Shown: piece after piece, positions 16,130 through 24,066 of the stretch
Numbering within the stretch: the stretch's first letter is position 1
How the letters are laid out: each line of letters starts with the position of its first letter
Assembly: GCA_034678405.1 (NCBI GenBank)
Contig: JAXDBW010000058.1
Location: forward strand, 1 to 33,416
Length of the DNA stretch: 33,416 nt
DNA from: JAXDBW01 sp034678405
GTDB lineage: Bacteria > Patescibacteriota > Patescibacteriia > UBA10025 > JAHIVO01
Direction: 5' to 3'
Made by a program: the position numbers and the translations under genes
Notes under the pieces: generated by a model
The model's input: the letters and a program-made list of their open reading frames with translations, nothing else
What the model was told of the DNA's origin: nothing
Database searches by the model: none

Positions 16130-18631
16130 CTACGTCACGAAATTCACCAGTTTATCTTTTACAAAAATAGTTTTCTTTGGCTCGCCTTTGAGATGCTTTT
16201 GTACCTTCTCTTGCTGCAATGCAATCTGTATCGTCCCCTGCTCATCGGTAGCTGCCGGGACGGTAATAGTATCTCGCACCTTGCCATTCACCTGGATGGC
16301 ATAGGTGATCTCCGTTTCCACGATCTTGAACTCGTCGTAGGCCGGCCACTGCTCCTGGGCAATATAACTGTCATGCCCGAGCTGACTCCAGAGTTCCTGC
16401 GCGAGATGCGGTGCGAATGGGGCGAGGAGCATAATAAATATTTCAAATTCTGATTGATTGACCGGTCCCGACCAGGCGTTGCTCCATTTCATGAGGTCGC
16501 TGATGCAAGTGTTAAATCGAAATTGCTCAATCTTCTCAGTAATAGACTTGATCGTGCCGTGTACCAATACATCGTCAGAAGCAGCAGCATCGGGCGCAGT
16601 ACGCGCCCCGACATCCCAGACTTTCTCCACAAACCGCCGGATGCCGACGATGCCCTGCGTGCTCCATGGCTTCGCGTCCTCAAACGGTCCCATGAACATT
16701 TCATACATGCGGAGGACATCCGCGCCGTACTTATCCACTACGTCGTCAGGGTTGATCACATTACCACGGGACTTGGACATCTTCTGTCCATCTTCACCCA
16801 TGATCAATCCCTGGTTCTTCAGCACGGCAAATGGCTCCTCACCAACTTCCTGCGGCACCGCACCGATATCATAGAGAAACATATAGATAAAGCGCGCGTA
16901 CAGTAAATGCAATACCGCGTGCTCTGCCCCGCCGACATACATATCCACTGGCAGCCACGCTTTGAGCTTCTCTGGATCGGCCAGTTGTGTATTATTGCGC
17001 GGATCACAGTAGCGTAGCCAATACCAGTTGGACCCGGCCCACTGCGGCATCGTATTGGTCTCGCGCTTGGCTGGACCACCACACTCGGGGCACGTCGTAT
17101 TAACCCAATCACTAATAGCTGCCAGCGGTGATTCGCCGGTGCCGGTCGGTTCGTATTTCTCCACGTTGGGTAACTCGAGCGGCAGTTGATCCTCTGGCAC
17201 AGCCACGTTTCCACATTTCTCACAATGCACAATCGGAATCGGTTCGCCCCAGTACCGCTGACGGCTAAAGAGCCAGTCGCGGAGTTTGTAATTTACTGCT
17301 TTCCTCCCGACACCTTTTTTCTCGAGGTCAGCAATGATTTTCTCTTTTCCCTCTACTGAATCCAAGCCATCATACTTCCCGGAATTCATCATCTGTCCAT
17401 CACCAGTCCAGCAGGTGTACTCGAGATCACTATCCCCCATGCCCCAGGCGGCAGCGCTGCCCATCGGCGGATTCATCGCCGGCATGACCCGCGCCGGCTT
17501 GATGACTTGGACGATCGGCAACTTAAACTTCTCCGCAAAGGCATGGTCTCGCTCATCATGCGCGGGGACGGCCATGATAGCACCAGTACCATATGAACTG
17601 AGGACATAATCAGCAATCCAAATGGGAACCTTTTTTTCGTTTGCGGGATTGATGGCATACGCGCCGGTGAAGACGCCGGTTTTTTCTTTTGCTAAATCTG
17701 TGCGCTCCAGATCTGACTTAGCTGCCGCTTCTTTTTTATATTTGTCGACGGTTTTCTTCTGCTTGTCCGTTGTAATCACATCAACTAACTGATGTTCCGG
17801 CGACAGCACCATGTACGTCGCGCCGAACAGGGTGTCTGGTCGGGTGGTAAAAACAGTAATATACTGTTTTGAATTTATTGCTTTTGAATTAGAATTTGTT
17901 TCGGATTTCGGATTTAGAATTTCGAATTTAATCTCAGCCCCTTCCGAGCGGCCAATCCAGTTCCGCTGCAGCGTCTTGATCGACTCTGGCCAGTCGAGAG
18001 TATCCAGTCCGTGCAGCAGCCGCTCGATGTATTTCGCGTCAGTGATCTTCACCAGCCACTGCTTGATTTGTTTTTTCGTTACGGGCGTGCCACAGCGCTC
18101 ACACTTACCATCGATCACTTCTTCATTTGCCAGGCCCGTCTTATCCTTCGGGCACCAGTTGATCGGCGCATCCGATTCGTAGGCGAGGCCGTGTTTAAAT
18201 AATTGAATAAAAATCCACTGCGTCCATTTATAATACCGGGGATCCGACGTGATCACCTCGCGCTCCCAATCATATGAAAATCCCAGCCGCTTGATCTGCT
18301 GCCGCATGTTGTCGATATTTTCCTGGGTTGTCTTCGCGGGATGAGTGCCGGTCTTGATAGCGTAGTTCTCGGCCGGGAGACCAAATGCGTCGAAACCCAT
18401 CGGATGCAGCACGGTCGTGCCGCGCGCGCGGAGGTAGCGGCTGTAGATATCTGAGGCCGTATAGCCCTCGGGATGTCCGACGTGGAGGCCCTGGGCTGAG
18501 GGATACGGAAACATATCCAGCACATAGGCTGATGCCGAAGCTGGGCTATCGGATACATGATAGACCCCGTCCCGTTCCCAGGCCGCCTGCCATTTCCGCT
18601 CCACCTCCTGATGATTGTATTCTCGCGCCAT
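16130..18631 (-). CDS. leuS: Leucyl-tRNA synthetase
   Basis: It charges tRNA-Leu with leucine (class I synthetase). At 833 residues it has the usual bacterial length. Seen are the HIGH-type motif HVGH at 50-53, zinc-ribbon cysteines (NWCPKD...CERCG; later CEKCG and CPECGG), the CP1 editing domain (TTRPDTLFGATY and GTGAIMAVPAHDERD, with the conserved Asp that limits deacylation), and KMSKS at about 616-620. The C-terminus carries the anticodon-binding and small C-terminal domains. The promoter's -10 is 9 nt from the ATG and there is no Shine-Dalgarno, so translation may be leaderless. Confidence 0.98.
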   Translation of the reverse strand: MAREYNHQEVERKWQAAWERDGVYHVSDSPASASAYVLDMFPYPSAQGLHVGHPEGYTASDIYSRYLRARGTTVLHPMGFDAFGLPAENYAIKTGTHPAKTTQENIDNMRQQIKRLGFSYDWEREVITSDPRYYKWTQWIFIQLFKHGLAYESDAPINWCPKDKTGLANEEVIDGKCERCGTPVTKKQIKQWLVKITDAKYIERLLHGLDTLDWPESIKTLQRNWIGRSEGAEIKFEILNPKSETNSNSKAINSKQYITVFTTRPDTLFGATYMVLSPEHQLVDVITTDKQKKTVDKYKKEAAAKSDLERTDLAKEKTGVFTGAYAINPANEKKVPIWIADYVLSSYGTGAIMAVPAHDERDHAFAEKFKLPIVQVIKPARVMPAMNPPMGSAAAWGMGDSDLEYTCWTGDGQMMNSGKYDGLDSVEGKEKIIADLEKKGVGRKAVNYKLRDWLFSRQRYWGEPIPIVHCEKCGNVAVPEDQLPLELPNVEKYEPTGTGESPLAAISDWVNTTCPECGGPAKRETNTMPQWAGSNWYWLRYCDPRNNTQLADPEKLKAWLPVDMYVGGAEHAVLHLLYARFIYMFLYDIGAVPQEVGEEPFAVLKNQGLIMGEDGQKMSKSRGNVINPDDVVDKYGADVLRMYEMFMGPFEDAKPWSTQGIVGIRRFVEKVWDVGARTAPDAAASDDVLVHGTIKSITEKIEQFRFNTCISDLMKWSNAWSGPVNQSEFEIFIMLLAPFAPHLAQELWSQLGHDSYIAQEQWPAYDEFKIVETEITYAIQVNGKVRDTITVPAATDEQGTIQIALQQEKVQKHLKGEPKKTIFVKDKLVNFVT

Positions 18632-18640
18632 AGTACGCTC

Positions 18641-18669
18641 ACTGTATCATTTCAAAACATGCAATTCAA
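18641..18669 (-). promoter_or_regulatory. leuS promoter (extended -10, near-leaderless)
   Basis: TTGAAT (18664-18669), a 17-nt spacer and TACAGT (18641-18646) with TGA just upstream. The predicted start is about 3 nt before the ATG at 18631. Confidence 0.65.
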
Positions 18670-18686
18670 GCATTCGGAGATGCGTA

Positions 18687-18715
18687 TTGACACATGGATA
18701 CCCACATGGTATCGT
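18687..18715 (+). promoter_or_regulatory. Promoter of the M23 peptidase gene (extended -10)
   Basis: TTGACA (18687-18692), a 17-nt spacer, then TATCGT (18710-18715) preceded by TGG. It is divergent from the leuS promoter and 17 nt away from it. The predicted start is near 18722. Confidence 0.7.
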
Positions 18716-18721
18716 ACGCAA

Positions 18722-18852
18722 TTGAAACTCCACAAAACGGTGAGGCTTATAAAAAGCCTATAAACATTAGTTAATCTCTAACGTCACGCCGTATACCTCT
18801 TCGGGTCAAATCATTTTTTGTCACTGCCTTGCTCCGGATACTTGAGGGCATC
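18722..18852 (+). other. 5' leader of the M23 peptidase gene, about 130 nt
   Basis: This is much longer than the other leaders in the window. It contains a small hairpin (AGGCTT / AAGCCT near 18742-18760), a second weak TTAG/CTAA pairing, and a T-rich run at about 18813-18820. I do not recognise a known riboswitch class. A TTG at 18829 is in frame with the peptidase but lacks the Shine-Dalgarno that precedes the ATG at 18853. Confidence 0.4.
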
Positions 18853-20133
18853 ATGATGATCGCTGCCGCCATCGGCAGCCTACTCTCATTCGTCCTCCTG
18901 CGCCCCATCCTCATGGTTGCGCGTTTTTTGTTTCGTCATGTCTTCGTCCATCTCTATCGCTGGTATCGGACGATAAAAACGAAACTCTCTACAATGTTCG
19001 CCCCGGCAAAAAATAGGATTCTCTACCCAGTGCTGAATAAATCCACAATCCACGTCGTCCTCGGAATCATCGCCGTCGCAGTCCTGATCAATAACTTCGT
19101 AATCAAAGAAACGCGCGCCGAAGAATTTGGTAAAGACATGCTTCTCGGCGCTATGACACCGACACTGGAGGATATTGAGATTACTGAGACGGCGCTCGTT
19201 GATACGACTATCACGCCAGACTATTTCCAAATCACCGGTACGATTACCACCCTCGACGCCACCCCGAGCCAGCCCGATGCTGCTATCGGCGGAGGCGCTG
19301 ACATCCTCCTCGCGGGTGGTGGGGCTCTGGTCAATCCAAACCTCTCGAGCACAACTGTCGGCAATCGCCCTCGTGAAGATGTCGTGTATCATATCGTCCA
19401 GGGTGGTGAGACAGTCAGCACAATCGCCGAGCAATACGGCATCTCAGTCAATACCATCCTCTGGGAAAACAAACTGGGCGCTCGAGACTACATCAAACCG
19501 GGTGATAAACTCACGATTCTGCCGCAATCAGGCGTCTCACATCAGGTGCAGAGTGGCGAAACCTTGGCTGGCATTGCTAAGAAGTTTAAAGCCGACGTCG
19601 ACGATATTGTTGAGTACAATAAACTCGTCGATGCGACTGACATCGAGAAAGATCAAATCCTCATCATCCCGGGCGGCGAAGTCGAACCACCGAAACCAAC
19701 CATCACGACGCCGTCATCTAGTAGTTCGTCCCTGGCCAGTGGACCGATCCCCCCATCGTCAACAGCCGCCAGTACCGGCAGTCTCGTCTGGCCAACCTCT
19801 GGTCACCGCATCAGCCAATACTACAAATACGGTCACACGGGTGTAGACATCACCGGCAACTACTCATCACCCATCTACGCCGCTGATAGCGGGCGAGTCA
19901 TCTATGCCGCGGCGGATCGCAGTGGCTACGGTCTCCATATCATCATCGACCATGGCAACGGTCTGAAAACGCTCTATGGTCATGCAAGCAAAATTTTCGT
20001 GCGGGTAGGAGACTCGATATCTCGCGGCCAAACGATTGCTATGATCGGCTGTACCGGCCGCTGTACCGGTCCACACATCCACTTCGAAGTACGTACCAGC
20101 TATGGCTTCGCTAACCCTCTGAGCTATCTCTAG
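18853..20133 (+). CDS. Membrane-anchored M23 (LytM-type) peptidase with two LysM domains
   Basis: It is a likely peptidoglycan endopeptidase acting in the cell wall. The start is the ATG preceded by TTGAGGG with 5-nt spacing (426 aa). Hydrophobic segments lie at about 2-30 and 66-84. LysM domains (peptidoglycan binding) span about 178-224 and 228-273, a Ser/Pro linker about 280-310, and the M23 domain about 316-426. Zinc ligands of the LytM type are visible: His328 and Asp332 in GHTGVDI and the HIHFE motif at 408-412; the further catalytic His is in YGHASKI (377). All catalytic residues are present, so it should be active. It is transcribed alone on the plus strand. Confidence 0.93.
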   Translation: MMIAAAIGSLLSFVLLRPILMVARFLFRHVFVHLYRWYRTIKTKLSTMFAPAKNRILYPVLNKSTIHVVLGIIAVAVLINNFVIKETRAEEFGKDMLLGAMTPTLEDIEITETALVDTTITPDYFQITGTITTLDATPSQPDAAIGGGADILLAGGGALVNPNLSSTTVGNRPREDVVYHIVQGGETVSTIAEQYGISVNTILWENKLGARDYIKPGDKLTILPQSGVSHQVQSGETLAGIAKKFKADVDDIVEYNKLVDATDIEKDQILIIPGGEVEPPKPTITTPSSSSSSLASGPIPPSSTAASTGSLVWPTSGHRISQYYKYGHTGVDITGNYSSPIYAADSGRVIYAAADRSGYGLHIIIDHGNGLKTLYGHASKIFVRVGDSISRGQTIAMIGCTGRCTGPHIHFEVRTSYGFANPLSYL

Positions 20134-20157
20134 ACACTCTATATACGATACCTCTAC

Positions 20158-20190
20158 AAAAAAACCGCTCGGTCACCCGCGCGGTTTTTA
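20158..20190. terminator. Bidirectional rho-independent terminator between convergent genes
   Basis: An A-run, a stem AAACCGC / GCGGTTT and a T-run flank a 12-nt loop. It works on both strands, stopping the M23 gene (plus) and the receiver gene ending at 20205 (minus). Confidence 0.85.
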
Positions 20191-20204
20191 GTTTTTGAAG
20201 AAGA

Positions 20205-21017
20205 TTACTTGATGGCGCTCAGGGTTTTTTGAATTTTCTCGATGATCTCATCGATAGTGAAATTTGATTTGATCAAATAATCATTCGCGCCGAGATCACG
20301 ACCTTTTGCGACATCGGCCTCTTGGCCGAGATTGGACAAGAGGATGATCGGTGTTCGCGCAATCTGCATATTACTATTGCTCCGGATGCGTTTCAGAATT
20401 TCAAATCCATCCATGCCCGGCATGATAATGTCCAGAAGTACAATCTCGGGTTGTTCTTTGAGTATTTTTTCGAGGCCACCCGGACCATCGATGGCCGCCG
20501 ACACATTAAATTCCTCTTTGGTGAGTTTGGTGGTCAGCAGATCACGGAGAAATTGGTCGTCCTCAACGATAAGGATGCGCGTCGGATTCTCGCTTGGCTG
20601 ATCGCCCGTAGACGCTGCCGCCGGCTGTACATCTCCCATCAGGAGTAGCGACTCTACCTTATGTAGTACCTCCTCGGGGGTGAACTGCGCTTTCACGATG
20701 TAGTCGAGCGCACCCAGAGCTTTTACCTTTTCGAGCTCGACGGGCTGTCCCGAGTTCGAGATCACCATCACCGCCGGCATCTTGTCTCCGTATTGCTCCT
20801 TGAGCTTGGTGAGCACTTCATAGCCGTCCATCTTCGGCATGACGATATCGAGCAGGATCAAATCCGGCTGCACTTCAGCGACTTTAGCAATTCCCGCTTC
20901 TCCATCCCCAGCCGAAAACACCCGGTAGCCTTCTTGCTCGAGTTTCTTCGACAAAACGTCGACGAGGATTTCCTCATCCTCGATAATCAATATAGTTGTT
21001 TTACGCTCGGTGTTCAT
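20205..21017 (-). CDS. Two-domain response regulator (REC-REC, no output domain)
   Basis: Two CheY-like receiver domains stand in tandem: residues about 7-127 with acidic pair Glu13/Asp14 and phospho-acceptor Asp57 (LLDIVMP), and about 146-266 with phospho-acceptor Asp196 (LLDIIMP). A Pro/Ala/Ser linker (132-144) joins them. There is no DNA-binding or enzymatic output domain, so it probably works by phosphotransfer or protein contact. I chose the ATG at 21017 (270 aa): an upstream ATG at 21062 would lie 5' of the transcript predicted from the internal promoter at 21065-21070. It overlaps the membrane-protein gene by 17 nt and is the last gene of the kinase operon. Confidence 0.93.
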   Translation of the reverse strand: MNTERKTTILIIEDEEILVDVLSKKLEQEGYRVFSAGDGEAGIAKVAEVQPDLILLDIVMPKMDGYEVLTKLKEQYGDKMPAVMVISNSGQPVELEKVKALGALDYIVKAQFTPEEVLHKVESLLLMGDVQPAAASTGDQPSENPTRILIVEDDQFLRDLLTTKLTKEEFNVSAAIDGPGGLEKILKEQPEIVLLDIIMPGMDGFEILKRIRSNSNMQIARTPIILLSNLGQEADVAKGRDLGANDYLIKSNFTIDEIIEKIQKTLSAIK

Positions 21018-21726
21018 AGGATTGATGGGATATATGAGGAAGCTCCTGACCCCCTCGACCATAAATTATACCAAAAAATATCACGAGATACGACACCAGC
21101 GAGAATAGGTCTGATACCAGCACCCCCAGTGGGGTGATTGAGGCATAGTACGTGTACGTAGTCACGATCAAAAACAGCAGGCCGATAGCAATAATAGTTG
21201 AGCGAATCTTAACTAGCGCATGCTGCGACCGCACCCCCTGCCAAAAGAAAAAGAGCATGCTCCCCAGAAGCACCCCGCCCAGAATCACAGTACTGACGAT
21301 GCTCACGATTGGATTGAAATCCCAGTTTGTAATGCTGGTGTCCGGATTGTACGTGGGCATCCCGAGATACATGACAGTCAATATCATGGCAATGATCGAA
21401 AGTCCAATCACTGTCCAGAAAACGAGCTGCATCCGCTGCACACTGATAAAGAACATCGACACCTTCGAGAAATACGCGACGGCGAGATACAGGAATGCCT
21501 GAGCGGCCACATACCCAATGGCGATGGCCATCGAGCTATCCCAAAAGAATATTCGTGGAATAGAGAAAAAAAGATATGACACTACCACCGCAAGATACCC
21601 CTGAGCAAAGAATAGCAACACGCGATTCCGCTGATCTCGCTGGTAGGCCTGATACAGCCGCACACTCGCAAAAGCGCAGATAACTGCGTTTGCGAGATCT
21701 ATCAATGGTACCAGCGGAAACGTCAT
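21001..21726 (-). CDS. Polytopic membrane protein, possible sensor partner of the kinase (241 aa)
   Basis: Nearly the whole protein is hydrophobic helices: about seven segments (roughly 5-24, 36-58, 64-88, 100-122, 138-162, 175-196, 204-225), with short loops and a hydrophilic tail. It has no enzymatic motif that I recognise. It lies between the histidine kinase (3 nt before its ATG) and the receiver protein (17-nt overlap), so it is probably a sensing or signal-relay partner (inference). The overall shape is like 7TM receptor-type modules. Confidence 0.8.
   Translation of the reverse strand: MTFPLVPLIDLANAVICAFASVRLYQAYQRDQRNRVLLFFAQGYLAVVVSYLFFSIPRIFFWDSSMAIAIGYVAAQAFLYLAVAYFSKVSMFFISVQRMQLVFWTVIGLSIIAMILTVMYLGMPTYNPDTSITNWDFNPIVSIVSTVILGGVLLGSMLFFFWQGVRSQHALVKIRSTIIAIGLLFLIVTTYTYYASITPLGVLVSDLFSLVSYLVIFFGIIYGRGGQELPHISHQSYEHRA
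21065..21070 (-). promoter_or_regulatory. Internal extended -10 promoter candidate for the receiver gene
   Basis: TATAAT on the minus strand at 21065-21070, preceded by TGG. The -35 region is poor. It lies inside the membrane-protein gene and would start RNA near 21058, about 40 nt before the receiver ATG at 21017. Confidence 0.5.
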
Positions 21727-21729
21727 AAC

Positions 21730-23202
21730 CTAGATACTCTTAATAAACTGATCATACCGACTCTCGCTAATGGTATCACTTCGCAGAGGTAATGAGAAAT
21801 AAAACGTCGTTCCCTTACCCTCGGCGCTCTCAAACCAGATTGAGCCGCGGTGATTTTCCACGATATTCTTCGCGATGAAGAGCCCGAGGCCCGAACCATC
21901 AGTCTGCATCCGGATGACATTATCCGCTCGGAAAAATTTCGAAAAGATGCGCCCCTGTTGATCAGCGGGGATACCCACGCCGGTATCGCTCACACTGCAA
22001 ATGAGTTGGCCGTGCTCCTCATACACACGGATCGTCACCGTCCCATCTGGTGGCGTGTATTTGATAGCGTTATCAACCAGGTTTTGGATCGCCAACCGAA
22101 TCTTATCGGGATCAATATTTGCTTTTGGCAATGACTGCTCAGGTTTTTCATACACCAAATGCACATTTGTTTTCTTCGTCGTCGGCTCGAGATCCTCATA
22201 AATCTTTTGTGCCACATCCTCAAGTGATGAGTGTGAAAAACGATATTGAAATCGCCCCTCCTCAATCCGCGAGACATTGAGCAAATCATTAATCAATAAA
22301 ATCATCCGCTCATTCGTTTCATAACCTTTCAGCAGCATTTCACGTTGCTGCGGATTGAGGTCGCCGAGGTCACCGTCGAGGATCATCCGCAGTACCCATT
22401 TGACCCCCGAGAGTGGTGTGCGCATTTGATGTGAGGCGACCGAGATAAATTCTGTTTTCATCTGGTCGACTTCCTTCAGACGACGGTTCACACGAGAATA
22501 TATTTTATTCAAACGTAACAATTCATGGTTTGCTTTGAGTAGTTCCGCTTCCACCGTCGACAAACTGCGCACCACATACCCACTCCGGTATGTGCTGATA
22601 CCCATCAGGCTGATCATGGTAAGCGCCATACCAAAAAGATATTTTTGATTGAGATACAGTGGCTCAGCAAATACGTGCGTAGTAGTATGAGGCAGCGCGC
22701 CCGAATACTCCGCGCTGATGAGCCCGACGAAGAGCGCCCCACCAAAGATGAGGTTCATCGGCGCCGCGAGAGCGCTGAAGTGGACATTCGTACCCACCAA
22801 CTGGAGCAAATACAAGGGCAAGAAAATACTTTCGATCCCGCCGGTCGCATGGACGATCAGAGTGATGACAATCATGTCAAGGAAAATGCCAATGTAGGGC
22901 CAGAATTTCGGATAGCCGGTATTTTGGTAGACGAGATTCGAGGTGAGATTAAAGATAAATGCGATGGTTGCCCCGATCAAGACGCCGATCAGATCAAAAC
23001 CAAAACCAGCCTCATAGGCGATGAGGGTAATCACACAAACGGCCGAGATCATGATGTACCGCACGGCGACTGACCAGCGCAGCCGCTTCAGTTTTTCTTC
23101 AGCCCCAAGCCGGGCGATATCCTTTTCTAGTTTTATCTCCTGCTCGCTTTTTGGTTTGGTGATTTTTGGTTTTTGGTTTTCGTCCACTTTCTCCTCCGCC
23201 AT
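21730..23202 (-). CDS. Membrane sensor histidine kinase (490 aa)
   Basis: A cytoplasmic charged start (1-44) is followed by about six hydrophobic helices (46-66, 68-92, 100-118, 124-140, 147-165, 184-204), then a linker coiled coil (about 212-246) and the kinase. The H box with phosphorylated His258 (SHQMRTPLSG), N box (NLVDNAIKYTP, 374-384), G1 (DTGVGIP, 406-412), F box (FSKFFRAD) and G2 (GSGLGLF, 436-442) are all intact, so it should be active. No extracellular sensing domain of size is seen; sensing may lie in the membrane helices. First gene of the kinase, membrane protein and receiver operon; GGAG lies 3 nt before the ATG. Confidence 0.95.
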   Translation of the reverse strand: MAEEKVDENQKPKITKPKSEQEIKLEKDIARLGAEEKLKRLRWSVAVRYIMISAVCVITLIAYEAGFGFDLIGVLIGATIAFIFNLTSNLVYQNTGYPKFWPYIGIFLDMIVITLIVHATGGIESIFLPLYLLQLVGTNVHFSALAAPMNLIFGGALFVGLISAEYSGALPHTTTHVFAEPLYLNQKYLFGMALTMISLMGISTYRSGYVVRSLSTVEAELLKANHELLRLNKIYSRVNRRLKEVDQMKTEFISVASHQMRTPLSGVKWVLRMILDGDLGDLNPQQREMLLKGYETNERMILLINDLLNVSRIEEGRFQYRFSHSSLEDVAQKIYEDLEPTTKKTNVHLVYEKPEQSLPKANIDPDKIRLAIQNLVDNAIKYTPPDGTVTIRVYEEHGQLICSVSDTGVGIPADQQGRIFSKFFRADNVIRMQTDGSGLGLFIAKNIVENHRGSIWFESAEGKGTTFYFSLPLRSDTISESRYDQFIKSI

Positions 23203-23229
23203 AAGCTCCAGTGGTTAGTGAGTGACTAT

Positions 23230-23258
23230 ATTGTAGCATTTTTTTGCCCAAAAGTCAA
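23230..23258 (-). promoter_or_regulatory. Kinase operon promoter (extended -10)
   Basis: TTGACT (23253-23258), a 17-nt spacer and TACAAT (23230-23235) with TGC just before it. The predicted start near 23223 gives a leader of about 21 nt, including GGAG. Confidence 0.85.
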
Positions 23259-23289
23259 TCAGCTCTTCGCGAAGGGCTTATTGTCCTAC

Positions 23290-23330
23290 CTTCGGCTCTG
23301 AGGCCAGCGGCTCATAGCTCAGGCTCGAAG
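23290..23330. repeat. Degenerate inverted repeat in the kinase upstream gap
   Basis: Within the 140 nt between the kinase promoter and the next terminator (23259-23399), CTTCGGCTCTGAG at 23290-23302 pairs imperfectly with CTCAGGCTCGAAG at 23318-23330. A smaller TTCGCGAA-centred palindrome sits near 23264-23278. No gene is seen. The TTCGACTGCGCTC word on the minus strand is like degenerate intergenic repeats common in bacteria. Confidence 0.4.
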
Positions 23331-23401
23331 AGAGCGCAGTCGAATGACCCTGTGATATAACGGAATAAGAAACTAGTTTATGTGCAAAAACTACCCAGAA
23401 T

Positions 23402-23431
23402 AAAAAATCAGGCGCTGGGAGCAGCGCCTGA
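23402..23431 (-). terminator. Rho-independent terminator of the small membrane-protein gene
   Basis: On the minus strand, a perfect 10-bp stem TCAGGCGCTG / CAGCGCCTGA closes a 4-nt loop (23408-23431) and is followed by T6 and a T-rich run (23402-23407). Confidence 0.92.
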
Positions 23432-23452
23432 CATCATTGTACTTCGACGGTA

Positions 23453-23980
23453 CTATACGATACCACTAGCTGTAAGCTGCGATGGACTGACAAATTCCGC
23501 GCGACTGCCGGTCGACAAGAAGCCAACCACGATGATGAGCAATGGATATGAGACCATCATGCTGAGTACCGCGAATCGGTTGATCGAGATATTGGTGACC
23601 TGGTTTATTAAGGCGCACCCCAGGATGGTCAGCACGGTGACGCTCAGAGCAAGCGAGATATGCATGCGAAGCAGTTTACACCTTTTCCAGAGCCCATAAG
23701 CCGTGGCTGCCTTACAGTTCTCATTCTCGAGAGTCGCGGCTACACTTATGAGCGTGAAACAGGTGATAATGATTGTCCCGCAGAAGGCGAGGAAAAGCCC
23801 CAGCTCGTGATGAAAGGCGTAGTACTGCCATATGATCGAGCCGACTACTGCCAGCGCCCCAACGACCGTCCGCCAGTGTTCTGCAAGTACTACTAGAGCG
23901 CCCAAGCAGACGATCTGGAAAATATTCATTTCGGCAAACGCACTGTCGTCATCCCAGTACTGTGAGTTGTTGCGTTCCAT
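23453..23980 (-). CDS. Small polytopic membrane protein of unknown function (175 aa)
   Basis: A hydrophilic start (1-17) is followed by about five hydrophobic segments (18-33, 38-53, 59-83, 106-126, 133-156) and a short tail. There are no recognisable motifs; the two cysteines at 89 and 96 lie in a hydrophilic loop. A strong Shine-Dalgarno (GGAGG, 6 nt before the ATG) fixes the start. It has its own terminator downstream and sits between comM and the kinase operon. I do not recognise the family. Confidence 0.75.
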   Translation of the reverse strand: MERNNSQYWDDDSAFAEMNIFQIVCLGALVVLAEHWRTVVGALAVVGSIIWQYYAFHHELGLFLAFCGTIIITCFTLISVAATLENENCKAATAYGLWKRCKLLRMHISLALSVTVLTILGCALINQVTNISINRFAVLSMMVSYPLLIIVVGFLSTGSRAEFVSPSQLTASGIV

Positions 23981-24066
23981 GAAACACCTCCGAGTATAGA
24001 ACGTTCAATTCCCAAAAAGATCTATGTACTACACCCAGCCTAGAGAACGGGTCGCTGATTGTCAAA

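Noticed and set aside
18829..18852. TTG start for the M23 peptidase
   Set aside because: The ATG at 18853 has a well-spaced GAGG; the TTG does not.
21017..21062. Upstream ATG (21062) for the double-receiver gene
   Set aside because: It precedes the RNA start predicted from the -10 at 21065-21070 and adds residues not typical of a receiver.
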